From Rhodococcus qingshengii (lineage in GTDB: Bacteria; Actinomycetota; Actinomycetes; Mycobacteriales; Mycobacteriaceae), in contig NZ_JAJNCL010000003.1 in NCBI RefSeq assembly GCF_021025955.1, forward strand, positions 248,001-312,000: a DNA stretch of 64,000 bases, written 5' to 3'. The position numbers and the translations under genes are program-made. The notes beneath the pieces are model-generated. The model saw nothing but the letters and a program-made list of their open reading frames with translations, made no database searches and was not told the DNA's origin. How positions within the stretch are numbered: position 1 is the first letter of the stretch; the number at the start of each line of letters is the position of its first letter. This document shows positions 16,630 through 24,776 of this stretch, one piece after another.

Positions 16630-18152
16630 CCAGCACCGAACTGAGTTCCAAAGGCCTCGCCACCGGCAAGATCGGCATGATCTCCGGCGCAGTCCTCGGA
16701 ATCTCTTCCGTGGCACCGGGTTACACCCTGACGGCCAGCATCGGATTGATCGTCGCCGCAGTCGGCCTCAAGATGCCCGCCATCTTCATCGCCGGCTTCA
16801 TCCCGATGTTCCTCACCGCGTACGCGTACCGCGAACTGAACTCCGACACTCCTGACTGTGGGGCGTCATTCACGTGGTCCACCAAGGCATTCGGACCATA
16901 CGTCGGCTGGATGTGCGGCTGGGGCATGGTGATCGCGACCATCATCGTGCTCTCGAACCTCGCTGCCATTGCCGTCGACTTCTTCTATCTGTTCATCGCA
17001 CGGGTGGTCAACAATCCCTCGATCGCCGATCTACCGGGCAACAAATTCGTCAACGTCGGCACCACGCTGGTGTTCATCGCCTTGGCCACCTGGATTGCCA
17101 GTCGAGGAATCACCACCAGCGAGCGCGTACAGTTCGCGCTCGTCGGTTTCCAGATGGTGTTGCTCGTCGTCTTCGCCGTCGTTGCTCTGGTTCACGTCGG
17201 TGCCGGCGATGCCCCGGCCGGATTGTCCTTCGACCTGAGTTGGTTCAACCCGTTCAGTGGACTCGCCATCGGCGCATTCGTCATCGGACTCACCGGATCG
17301 ATCTTCGCGTTCTGGGGCTGGGATACCTGTCTCACGCTGGGCGAGGAGTCGAAGAACCCCAAGAAGACCCCGGGCCGTGCCGGTTTGCTCTGTGTCGCAA
17401 CCATTCTCCTGACCTACCTGCTGGTCGCCGTGGCCGCGATGATGTACGCCGGCGTCGGCGAGGAAGGCCTCGGCCTCGGTAATCCCGACAACTCCGAGAA
17501 CGTCTTCGGCGCTCTGGCCGACCCGGTCTTGGGCAACTGGGGTGGAATGCTCCTGTTCCTCGCCGTATTCGTCTCTTCCGTCGCGAGCCTGCAGACCACG
17601 TTCCTGCCCGCCGCGCGAACCATGCTCGCCATGGGCGCGTACGGAGCCTTCCCCAAGAAGCTCGCCGAGGTCTCCCCGCGCTTCCTGGTGCCGTCGTACG
17701 CCACAGTCGTGGCCGGCGCTGTGACCGCCGTGTTCTACAGCGTCGTCACGTTCCTCTCCGAGAGTGCACTGCTCGATACGATCGCCGCACTCGGCATCAT
17801 GATCTGCTGGTACTACGGCATCACGGCATTCGCGTGCGTGTGGTACTTCCGCAAGACGGTGTTCGACAGCGTGCGAAACTTCGTCTTCCGGCTCGCGTTC
17901 CCGCTCATCGGGGGGCTCATGTTGTTCGCGGTGTTCGTCATTTCGGTTCAGGAGAGCATGAATCCGGACAATGCCAGCGGGGCATCGATCGGTGGCATCG
18001 GCCTGGTCTTCTTCCTCGGCTTCGGCATTCTCATTCTCGGCGCGGTCCTGATGATGGTCATGCGAGTGCGCAATCCCGCGTTCTTCGAGGGCAAGACCCT
18101 CAACCGCGACACGGAGGCTCTGCGCGACGAGAACGACCTCAGCGTGTCCTAG
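16626..18152 (+). CDS. APC-superfamily permease, probable putrescine/amino acid importer
   Basis: A 508-residue transporter with about 12 helices. The first helix motif ISSVAPGYTLTASIGLI and the helix-2/3 region CGASFTWSTKAFGPYVGWMCG place it in the amino acid-polyamine-organocation superfamily. Helix 6 is GSIFAFWGWDTCLTLGEESK. The nearest functional type by context is PuuP-like putrescine uptake, since enzymes for agmatine and putrescine degradation flank it. Substrate is inferred from this context, not from sequence. It overlaps the USP gene at the start. Its TAG stop shares the palindrome CTAG with the stop of the convergent TetR gene. Confidence 0.88.
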   Translation: MTSTELSSKGLATGKIGMISGAVLGISSVAPGYTLTASIGLIVAAVGLKMPAIFIAGFIPMFLTAYAYRELNSDTPDCGASFTWSTKAFGPYVGWMCGWGMVIATIIVLSNLAAIAVDFFYLFIARVVNNPSIADLPGNKFVNVGTTLVFIALATWIASRGITTSERVQFALVGFQMVLLVVFAVVALVHVGAGDAPAGLSFDLSWFNPFSGLAIGAFVIGLTGSIFAFWGWDTCLTLGEESKNPKKTPGRAGLLCVATILLTYLLVAVAAMMYAGVGEEGLGLGNPDNSENVFGALADPVLGNWGGMLLFLAVFVSSVASLQTTFLPAARTMLAMGAYGAFPKKLAEVSPRFLVPSYATVVAGAVTAVFYSVVTFLSESALLDTIAALGIMICWYYGITAFACVWYFRKTVFDSVRNFVFRLAFPLIGGLMLFAVFVISVQESMNPDNASGASIGGIGLVFFLGFGILILGAVLMMVMRVRNPAFFEGKTLNRDTEALRDENDLSVS

Positions 18153-18766
18153 GAGACAGTAGCTTCGGGGGCCTGCGCGATCAGGCCCGCCATCAACACG
18201 CGCAAGCCGAATTCGAAGGCGGCGTCGGCACGTTCGGGATTTTTCCCGGACGTTGCCAACGCCGCCTTCATCGCGTCGTTGGCCTCTGGCCCCGACGCCC
18301 ACTGGACATCCGGCGCCGCCAGATCCAACGCCGAACCGAGAACAAAACTGTCGACGGTTGTAATTGCATGCAGCGTTTCGGCCGGGTCGAAGCCGCCGTC
18401 CGCGAAGGCCTGCGCCAACGCGTTGTAGAGGGTGAACGCCACACCGGCTTGCACGGTTTGCGCCGTGAAGAGCGGAATCAGACGAGGATGCTCGGCGTAG
18501 CTTCGCCGATACTCGGCCGCCAGCGCCGCAACGGTCTCACTCCAGTTCCCCGAAGCCGACTCGACGTCGATTCCCGCCATCAGTTGAGCCCTCATCAGTT
18601 CGACGATCTCAGCTCGTCCGGAAACGTGGTTGTAGAGCGACGAGGGTCGAACCTTCAGTCTTGCGGCGAGTCCCGGCATGGTGAAGTCGCCGGACTCGTC
18701 CACCGACTCGATCGCTGCCTCGGTGATGATCGCCGGTGAGAGCAGTCGTTGCGATGGCCGCGGCAT
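18149..18766 (-). CDS. TetR-family repressor of the agmatine genes
   Basis: A 205-residue regulator. The N-terminal helix-turn-helix is SGDFTMPGLAARLKVRPSSL followed by YNHVSGRAEIVELMR. The C-terminal ligand domain resembles the TetR_C_33/MAB type. I chose ATG 18766 because CAGGAGG precedes it at ideal spacing. It is divergent from the aguB-aguA pair, and a perfect palindrome sits in the 149-bp gap (18859-18875), so it most likely represses aguB-aguA and itself. Agmatine or N-carbamoylputrescine would be natural inducers, which is inference. Its stop overlaps that of the APC permease. Confidence 0.9.
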   Translation of the reverse strand: MPRPSQRLLSPAIITEAAIESVDESGDFTMPGLAARLKVRPSSLYNHVSGRAEIVELMRAQLMAGIDVESASGNWSETVAALAAEYRRSYAEHPRLIPLFTAQTVQAGVAFTLYNALAQAFADGGFDPAETLHAITTVDSFVLGSALDLAAPDVQWASGPEANDAMKAALATSGKNPERADAAFEFGLRVLMAGLIAQAPEATVS

Positions 18767-18858
18767 ATGTCCTCCTGTAGTGATCCACACCGTTCGGGGC
18801 GCCGCAAAAAACAATTCCTCGAAAGTCCTTGATCAATCAGCGCTCACCCACCATACTT

Positions 18859-18875
18859 AACGAATCGCATTCGTT
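18859..18875. promoter_or_regulatory. Probable TetR operator
   Basis: AACGAATCGCATTCGTT is a perfect 7-bp inverted repeat with a 3-base centre, located 93 bases from the TetR start and 41 bases before the aguB start. Size and symmetry suit a TetR dimer. It is the only strong palindrome I found in this intergenic region. Confidence 0.78.
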
Positions 18876-18915
18876 TTACGTTGAACGTCGAATACCCGAG
18901 CGCCGAGGAAACCCC

Positions 18916-19863
18916 ATGCTGACGATCACCGCCCTCACTCCACCCGAGTCGCTGGCCGCGACTTCGCCCTCCACGTCTGCCCCACTGCGAGTAGGTCTCG
19001 TCCAACATCGCTGGCACGAGGATCAGAACGACCTCCGCGCCGAACTGAGTGAGGGCATCGCGGCCGCAGCGAAGCTGGGAGCGGCGGTGGTGTTCCTTCC
19101 GGAGTTGACGCTCAGCCGCTACCCCGCCTCTACTCCTGCCGGGGACAATCCCGGACGCGAAGCGGAAGACCTGCTCACCGGACCCACTCTCTCCTTCGCT
19201 GCCAAGGCCGCCGCCGAGAACCAGGTCCTCGTTCATGCGTCGCTGTACGAGCGCAGCGAAGCCGAGGACGGACTGGGATTCAACACCGCGATCCTCGTCT
19301 CCCCCGGAGGTGAGCTTCTCGCTCGCACCCGCAAGCTCCACATTCCGGTGACGGCCGGGTACTACGAGGACACGTACTTCCGAGGCGGTCCGTCCGAGGA
19401 CGCATACCCCGTTCACGAGGCGCTCGGCGCCAAGTTCGGACTCCCGACGTGCTGGGACGAATGGTTCCCCGAGGTCGCTCGTGCTTACTCCCTCGCCGGT
19501 GCACAGGTTCTGGTGTATCCGACGGCGATCGGTTCGGAGCCCGATCACCCGAACTTCGACACCCAACCACTGTGGCAGCAGGTGATCGTCGGAAACGGGA
19601 TCGCGAACGGCACGTTCATGGTTGTCCCCAATCGCCACGGCAGTGAAGGCCTCATCACCTTCTACGGTTCTTCCTTCATCTCGGACCCATACGGACGCAT
19701 CCTCGTTCAGGCTCCCCGCGACGAATCAGCCGTGCTGGTCGCCGATCTCGACCTGCAGCACCGTGAAGACTGGCTGGCACTGTTCCCATTCCTGGCAACG
19801 CGTCGTCCTGACACCTACTCGACTCTGACCGCACCGGTGAACACTGCGGGAGCCAAGCGATGA
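18916..19863 (+). CDS. aguB: N-carbamoylputrescine amidase (carbon-nitrogen hydrolase)
   Basis: A 315-residue nitrilase-superfamily enzyme with the Glu-Lys-Cys triad: E63 (FLPELTLSRYP), K140 (TRKLHIP) and C179 (LPTCWDEWFPE). CWDEWFPE is typical of N-carbamoylputrescine amidases, which release putrescine, CO2 and ammonia. The first 20 residues before APLRVGLVQHRWHED are an unstructured extension. The ATG at 18916 is used; the frame is open to 18829 but those codons fall in the promoter and operator. It overlaps aguA by four bases (ATGA). With AguA it makes the agmatine-to-putrescine route. Confidence 0.93.
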   Translation: MLTITALTPPESLAATSPSTSAPLRVGLVQHRWHEDQNDLRAELSEGIAAAAKLGAAVVFLPELTLSRYPASTPAGDNPGREAEDLLTGPTLSFAAKAAAENQVLVHASLYERSEAEDGLGFNTAILVSPGGELLARTRKLHIPVTAGYYEDTYFRGGPSEDAYPVHEALGAKFGLPTCWDEWFPEVARAYSLAGAQVLVYPTAIGSEPDHPNFDTQPLWQQVIVGNGIANGTFMVVPNRHGSEGLITFYGSSFISDPYGRILVQAPRDESAVLVADLDLQHREDWLALFPFLATRRPDTYSTLTAPVNTAGAKR

Positions 19864-20885
19864 CCTGGCGCATGCCCGCGGAGAGCGAACCGCACGAACG
19901 TACCTGGATGGCGTACCCCAGCGCCGGATATTCCCTCGGGGACACCGCGGAAGAACAACACGAAGCTCGCTCGACGTGGGCTGCAGTTGCACACGCCGTC
20001 GCCGAATTCGAGCCGGTCACCGTCGTCGTCGATCCCGCCGAGGTCGAAGAAGCGCGAAAGTACCTGTCCGAGAAGGTAGACATCGTCGAGGCACCTCTCG
20101 ACGACGCATGGATGCGCGACATCGGACCGACGTTCGTATTGTCCGGCGAAGGCCGTCTCGGCGGAGTCGACTGGGTGTTCAACGGATGGGGCGCACAGGA
20201 TTGGGCGCAGTGGGACAAGGACTCGAAGATCGGCAGGTTTGTCGCCGAACAATCCGGTGCCCAGTTGATCGACTCACCAATCGTCAACGAGGGCGGCGGC
20301 ATTCAGGTCGACGGTCTCGGCACCGTGCTGGTCACCGAGACCGTCCAACTCGATCCGGGGCGCAATCCCGACCTGACGAAAGCGGACATCGAGGCCGAAC
20401 TCGCCCGCACTATCGGAGCCAAACACGTCATCTGGCTTCCCCGCGGATTGACCCGCGATCAGGAGACCTACGGAACGCGCGGACACGTCGACATCGTCGC
20501 GGCCATCTCTTCCCCCGGAGTGGTACTGGTCCACGACCAACGCAATCCGGTGCACCCCGACTACGCCGTCAGCAAGACGATCATCGAGTTGTTCGAACGC
20601 TCGACCGACGTCGGCGGCCGACCGTGGAAGGTCATTCGGGTACCCGCTCCCGAAATCCTGCGCGACGACCAGGGATTCGTCGACTACAGCTACATCAACC
20701 ATCTTGTGGTCAATCGGGGAGTGGTCGCCTGCAGCTTCGACGATCCGGCCGACGCCGAAGCGGTCGAGATCCTGTCAGCCGCTTACCCCGGACGCACGGT
20801 CGTCACCGTCGACGCCAGACCGCTGTTCGAACGCGGCGGCGGCATCCACTGCATCACCCAGCATCAGCCCGCTGAACAGAATTAG
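19860..20885 (+). CDS. aguA: Agmatine deiminase
   Basis: A 341-residue member of the peptidyl-arginine-deiminase/AguA family that hydrolyses agmatine to N-carbamoylputrescine and ammonia. Signature segments are ERTWMAYPS near residue 15, DDAWMRDIGPTFVL (81-94), NEGGGIQVDGLGTVLVTE and GHVDIVAA. The catalytic cysteine is C331 in GGGIHCITQHQPA near the C terminus. It is translationally coupled to aguB. The agmatine source (arginine decarboxylase) is not in the window, so agmatine is probably taken up or made elsewhere. The gene ends 11 bases before the convergent VWA gene, with no obvious terminator between. Confidence 0.95.
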   Translation: MTWRMPAESEPHERTWMAYPSAGYSLGDTAEEQHEARSTWAAVAHAVAEFEPVTVVVDPAEVEEARKYLSEKVDIVEAPLDDAWMRDIGPTFVLSGEGRLGGVDWVFNGWGAQDWAQWDKDSKIGRFVAEQSGAQLIDSPIVNEGGGIQVDGLGTVLVTETVQLDPGRNPDLTKADIEAELARTIGAKHVIWLPRGLTRDQETYGTRGHVDIVAAISSPGVVLVHDQRNPVHPDYAVSKTIIELFERSTDVGGRPWKVIRVPAPEILRDDQGFVDYSYINHLVVNRGVVACSFDDPADAEAVEILSAAYPGRTVVTVDARPLFERGGGIHCITQHQPAEQN

Positions 20886-20896
20886 CAGCGACAGAC

Positions 20897-22834
20897 CTAA
20901 CGGCGACCTCGCATGTAGTCACTCACGACGGCTGCGCCGAGGCCGTCCAGATCCGGCGCGATGACACGTCCACCCACCCGGTGCGCCATCCGGTCGACCA
21001 CCCTGGCCAGGCCTGGATCCTCACCGAGGCGGAAGAACGTGACCTTGGCGCCCAGCCTGGCCACCGCATCGAGTGCTCGAACCGTCAGACCGAGGGTTCG
21101 CGCACTCGGCGGGTAGTCGAACCTGGCTTCTCCGTCCGCTTCGAGATGAGCCGTCGGCTCACCGTCGGTGACGATCAGTACTACCGGCTGCGCATTGGAA
21201 TGGCGCCGAAGGTGCCTGGTCGCCAACAAGAGTGCGTGGTGCAGGTTGGTTCCCTGGTCCCAGGCGCCGTCCAAACCGGCAAGCTCCGACGGGCTCAGTA
21301 CGTGCGCGTGGCGTCCGAAGGCGATCAACTGCAGCTCGTCGCTACGAAATCGCGTACTCACCAGATGATTGAGCGCCAGTGCGGTGCGCTTCATCGGAAC
21401 CCAGCGATCCTCCATGACCATCGAGAACGACGTGTCCACCAACAGAGCCACGGCAGCCTGACTGCGCTGTTCGGTCTCGGCCACTTCGACATCGACGACG
21501 CTCAGCCTCACCGGCATTCGGCCCGGATCACGCAGGACGGCGTTGGTGATGGTTCTCGTGACGTCCCACGGTTCGGTGTCCCCGAATTCCCATTCGCGGG
21601 AAGCTCCGGTCGGTTCGCCCATCGCACCTGCCCGACGCGTGTCGCGTTGACCGGTTCGCGAGGACAGTTGCCCGGCGACGTCGCGCAGAGCTGTCTGCCC
21701 GAGCTGCCGCATGGCCTTGGGCGACAGGCGCCATTGACCGTCCGGTGCGCGATCGAAGAAACCCTGCTCCTGCAAAGCCTTTTCGAGGTCGGCCAGGGTG
21801 CGGGCGTCAGCAGCGGCTTCGTCGCCGAGCTGCCGCGCGAGTAGCTCGGGGTCGATGTCGTCGAGCGCTGCGCCTGCATACTGCTGCGACAGTTGGTCCG
21901 CCAACGATTCCAGCTCGGCAATGTCCTGCAGTGCGCCGGTCCCCTCGCCCAAACCCATTCCGTTGTCGCCGCGGAACTGTTGCGCTCCTTCCCAGTCCTC
22001 ACCCGGTCGAGCTGACTGAAGGTACTGGTCGAGTTGCCCCAGTTCACTCATCAGGCTCGGATCGCCGAAAGCCTGCTGCGCCAACGCATCCAACTCGTCG
22101 CGCTGCTCCTGCGAGAGCGAGTTCCGCAATCGTTGTGCGGCCGCTGCGCGCTGCGCCAACGAATCCAGAAGTTCCTCGACGTTGCGGGGGTTGTCCGGGA
22201 AGTACTGCCCGTGCTTGTCCATGAACTCTGCAAACTGCTCCGGAGTGTCGACGCCCCGAGAGTGCGCATCGAGCAGTTGATTCAGATCTGCCAGCATCTG
22301 ACGAATCTGCTCCCGATCCTCGTCGGTGGCACCCTCGAGCGCCTGCTTCATGCCCGAGAATCGCTGATCGAGGACCTCGCGTCCGAGCAGATCACGGATC
22401 TTCTCGTAATCCGCGCGAGCCTGTTCGCTGCGCCAGTTGTAGTCGGCCAGATCTTGCACGGCCTGAGCTGTCGACGGTGGCAACTCCTCGATACGCATTT
22501 CGTTGAATCGTGCGTCGTCGTCGAGAGCACGTGCCAGTTCCTTGCGCTCTTCGAGCACCGCCTTGTCGAGGAGCTTACGAACCTCGTCGAGCGTTCCGTC
22601 GAGATTGTTGCGGCGCAGCAACTCCCGTCGACGCCGGTTCGCCTGGGCGGCAAGGTCGTCGAGCCCACGCATGTCACGATTGCCTCGCCGCAGCAGCTCC
22701 CGGAGGGCATGGCGCGGCGACGTGCCGGACAGGACGTCGTCGCCGATTGCCGCCAAGGCCTCGCGCAGATCTACCGGAGGCGCCAGCGGATCGGGACCAC
22801 CGTCGTACGGCCCGTACCGCGGATTATGGATCAT
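20897..22834 (-). CDS. VWA-domain protein paired with a MoxR ATPase
   Basis: A 645-residue cytoplasmic protein. The N-terminal half (about 30-390) is long, charged and helical, rich in Glu/Arg/Gln, and likely forms coiled coils. The C-terminal quarter is a von Willebrand A domain with a MIDAS motif: VALLVDTSFSMVMEDRW, the Thr in DQGTNLHHALL and the Asp in VLIVTDGEPT. No signal peptide. Such proteins pair with a MoxR AAA+ ATPase as metal-dependent chaperones or maturation factors; the magnesium-chelatase D subunit has the same architecture, but the substrate here is unknown. It matches Rv0959 by position. It follows the MoxR gene by nine bases in one operon. Confidence 0.88.
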   Translation of the reverse strand: MIHNPRYGPYDGGPDPLAPPVDLREALAAIGDDVLSGTSPRHALRELLRRGNRDMRGLDDLAAQANRRRRELLRRNNLDGTLDEVRKLLDKAVLEERKELARALDDDARFNEMRIEELPPSTAQAVQDLADYNWRSEQARADYEKIRDLLGREVLDQRFSGMKQALEGATDEDREQIRQMLADLNQLLDAHSRGVDTPEQFAEFMDKHGQYFPDNPRNVEELLDSLAQRAAAAQRLRNSLSQEQRDELDALAQQAFGDPSLMSELGQLDQYLQSARPGEDWEGAQQFRGDNGMGLGEGTGALQDIAELESLADQLSQQYAGAALDDIDPELLARQLGDEAAADARTLADLEKALQEQGFFDRAPDGQWRLSPKAMRQLGQTALRDVAGQLSSRTGQRDTRRAGAMGEPTGASREWEFGDTEPWDVTRTITNAVLRDPGRMPVRLSVVDVEVAETEQRSQAAVALLVDTSFSMVMEDRWVPMKRTALALNHLVSTRFRSDELQLIAFGRHAHVLSPSELAGLDGAWDQGTNLHHALLLATRHLRRHSNAQPVVLIVTDGEPTAHLEADGEARFDYPPSARTLGLTVRALDAVARLGAKVTFFRLGEDPGLARVVDRMAHRVGGRVIAPDLDGLGAAVVSDYMRGRR

Positions 22835-22843
22835 TACTGCCCC

Positions 22844-24220
22844 TTACGAATACACCGAGCGGCCGCCCGGGCCTTGATCTTTGGAGATCCGGCGCGCGAG
22901 GTAGAGCCCTTCAAGGGCAAGTTCGGCACCGGCGGCACGCTCGCCGTCGGATTGCGCGCCGAGACGTTCGGCTACTTCGTCCAGGACCTCGAGGTCCGGA
23001 AGCTCGTCGAGAAACGCCTTGGCCGTGACAGATTCACCGGTGACGATCGTATTGCCCATCTCCACAGCAGCAACCAGCATTCCCAGGTCGATTCCGCCGA
23101 GACGCACCCGAACGGTATCGGCCGTCGCGCGACGCAACAGGTGCTCGAGCACCTCCAGTTCGCGGCCCTCTTCGCCGGATTCGAACTCCACCTTTCCACG
23201 GAGAACCTCGACCACCGACTCGAGATCGACCGGCCGTGCGACAGGATCGGCTTCGCCGAGCACCGCCGCGCGTCGTACCGCGGCCGCACTGACCGTTTCT
23301 GCGCCGGCGACGGCAAATCGTGCCGACACACCAGATCGCTGGTCCACCGAGGTGGATTCACGAAGCAGGCGTGTAAATCTGGCAAGAATTTCGAGGAGGT
23401 AGTCGGGCACCTCGGCGGCCAGATGCGCTTCCTGCTCGATCACCGCGATCTCGCCCTCCAACTCGACCGGATAGTGAGTGCGGATCTCGGCGCCGAAGCG
23501 GTCCTTGAGCGGTGTGATGATGCGTCCACGGTTGGTGTAGTCCTCGGGGTTCGCGCTCGCGACCAGCAGGACGTCCAACGGAAGCCGGAGCGTATATCCG
23601 CGGACCTGGATGTCTCGCTCTTCCATCACGTTGAGCAACGAGACCTGGATGCGCTCGGCCAGGTCGGGAAGCTCGTTGATGGCCACGATTCCGCGATGCG
23701 CGCGAGGCACCAGACCGAAGTGAATGGTCTCCGGATCGCCGAGACTCCGGCCTTCGGCAACCTTGACGGGATCGACGTCGCCGATCAGGTCGGCGACCGA
23801 GGTGTCCGGCGTCGCCAGCTTTTCGGAGTACCGCTCGCTGCGGTGTCGCCAGGCAATTGGAAGGTTGTCCCCCAGTTCGCGGGCCCGGCGAATCGATGCC
23901 GGTGTGATCGGCTCGTACGGGTGCTCCCCCAATTCGGAGCCTTCGATGACGGGCGTCCACTCGTCGAGCAGGAGCCCGAGAGTGCGAAGCAACCTCGTCT
24001 TTCCCTGACCTCTTTCGCCGAGCAGAACCACGTCGTGGCCGGCGATCAGCGCCCGCTCGAGTTGTGGAGCGACCGTGTCCTCGAACCCGACTATCCCGGG
24101 CCAGGGGTCACGGCCGTCCCGCAACGCGGCGAGAAGGTTCTCTCGTAATTCTTCCTTGACACTTCGCTGTACGTGTCCGGAGGCGCGTAGCTCTCCGAGG
24201 GTCTTTGCGACAGTCACCAC
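22844..24220 (-). CDS. MoxR/magnesium-chelatase-type AAA+ ATPase
   Basis: A 458-residue AAA+ protein. Walker A is LGERGQGKTRLLRTLG at about 78-93. The equivalent of Walker B reads IVAINELPDLAERIQVSLLN, with Asn where Asp is usual. The sensor-1 region is DVLLVASANPEDYTNRGRII. This resembles ChlI/Rv0958-type ATPases. It would remodel a partner through the VWA protein encoded next to it. The start is a GTG pair at 24220/24217; either may be used. The M. tuberculosis order purH-Rv0958-Rv0959 is kept, with three extra genes inserted between purH and this gene. Confidence 0.9.
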   Translation of the reverse strand: MVTVAKTLGELRASGHVQRSVKEELRENLLAALRDGRDPWPGIVGFEDTVAPQLERALIAGHDVVLLGERGQGKTRLLRTLGLLLDEWTPVIEGSELGEHPYEPITPASIRRARELGDNLPIAWRHRSERYSEKLATPDTSVADLIGDVDPVKVAEGRSLGDPETIHFGLVPRAHRGIVAINELPDLAERIQVSLLNVMEERDIQVRGYTLRLPLDVLLVASANPEDYTNRGRIITPLKDRFGAEIRTHYPVELEGEIAVIEQEAHLAAEVPDYLLEILARFTRLLRESTSVDQRSGVSARFAVAGAETVSAAAVRRAAVLGEADPVARPVDLESVVEVLRGKVEFESGEEGRELEVLEHLLRRATADTVRVRLGGIDLGMLVAAVEMGNTIVTGESVTAKAFLDELPDLEVLDEVAERLGAQSDGERAAGAELALEGLYLARRISKDQGPGGRSVYS

Positions 24221-24274
24221 TCCACGCTACGAGTGTTTGCGGGGTTTCGCCTCTCGCCGAGGAAGTTCGGTCGC

Positions 24275-24691
24275 TCAGCCCTCGATGTTCTCGGGATTCA
24301 TCCAGACGATTTCCCAGATGTGGCCGTCGGGATCCTGGAAGCTGCGGCTGTACATGAAGCCGTGATCCTACGTCGCGTTTCCTTCGGAACCGCCGCTCGC
24401 GATCGCCTTGTCGACGATGGTGTCGACGGCCTCACGGGTCTCGGCCGAGAGTCCGAGGAGCGCTTCCGTCGACGTCGAGGTGTCGGCGATGCCCTTGGTG
24501 GTGAAGGTCTTGAAGAAGGGCTCGGCCAACAGCATCACGACGATGGTGTCACTGATGACCATCGACGACGCGTTCTCGTCGGAGAACTGCGTGTTCTTGG
24601 AGTATCCGAGGCCCTCGTAGAAGTTGGTGGCCTTGCCCAGGTCCTTGACGGGCAGGTTGAGGAAGAACATCGGCTGCGGGTTTGTCGCCAT
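24275..24691 (-). pseudogene. VOC/glyoxalase-family gene interrupted by an in-frame amber codon
   Basis: The reading frame starts MATNPQPMFFLNLPVKDLGK and continues through a VOC fold to ASGGSEGNAT, then meets TAG at 24370-24368. Past it, the same frame runs on for 30 sense codons as DHGFMYSRSFQDPDGHIWEI, then VWMNPENIEG and TGA at 24275. The second part is the expected family C terminus, and its Glu in HIWEIVW is the usual metal ligand. A Gln codon CAG at the stop position would restore 138 residues. The truncated product (107 residues) would lack the last strand and metal ligand. It could be a recent nonsense mutation, a read-through case or a sequencing error. MoxR lies downstream on the same strand. 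Confidence 0.85.
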
Positions 24692-24715
24692 CGAAGGTCC
24701 TTTCCGAGTGCTTGC

Positions 24716-24759
24716 TGTGCGCCTTTGTTAACCGCCGGCGGTTAATAAAGGCGCACAGT
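24716..24759. repeat. Dispersed palindromic element, copy 2
   Basis: Two 22-bp arms (24716-24737 and 24738-24759) meet without a loop and differ at one base. They share the CTGTGCGCCTTT ... AAAGGCGCACAG core with copy 1 at 15653-15702. This copy lies between divergent genes: 24 bases upstream of the VOC start and 17 bases before the DUF4126 start. A terminator role is therefore less natural here. Confidence 0.8.
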
Positions 24760-24776
24760 AGATCTAAACTCCACCC

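Noticed and set aside
22034-24148. 704-codon open frame on the plus strand across the MoxR and VWA genes
   Set aside because: Shadow of GC-rich coding on the other strand; no ribosome-binding site or domain, while both minus-strand genes show family motifs.
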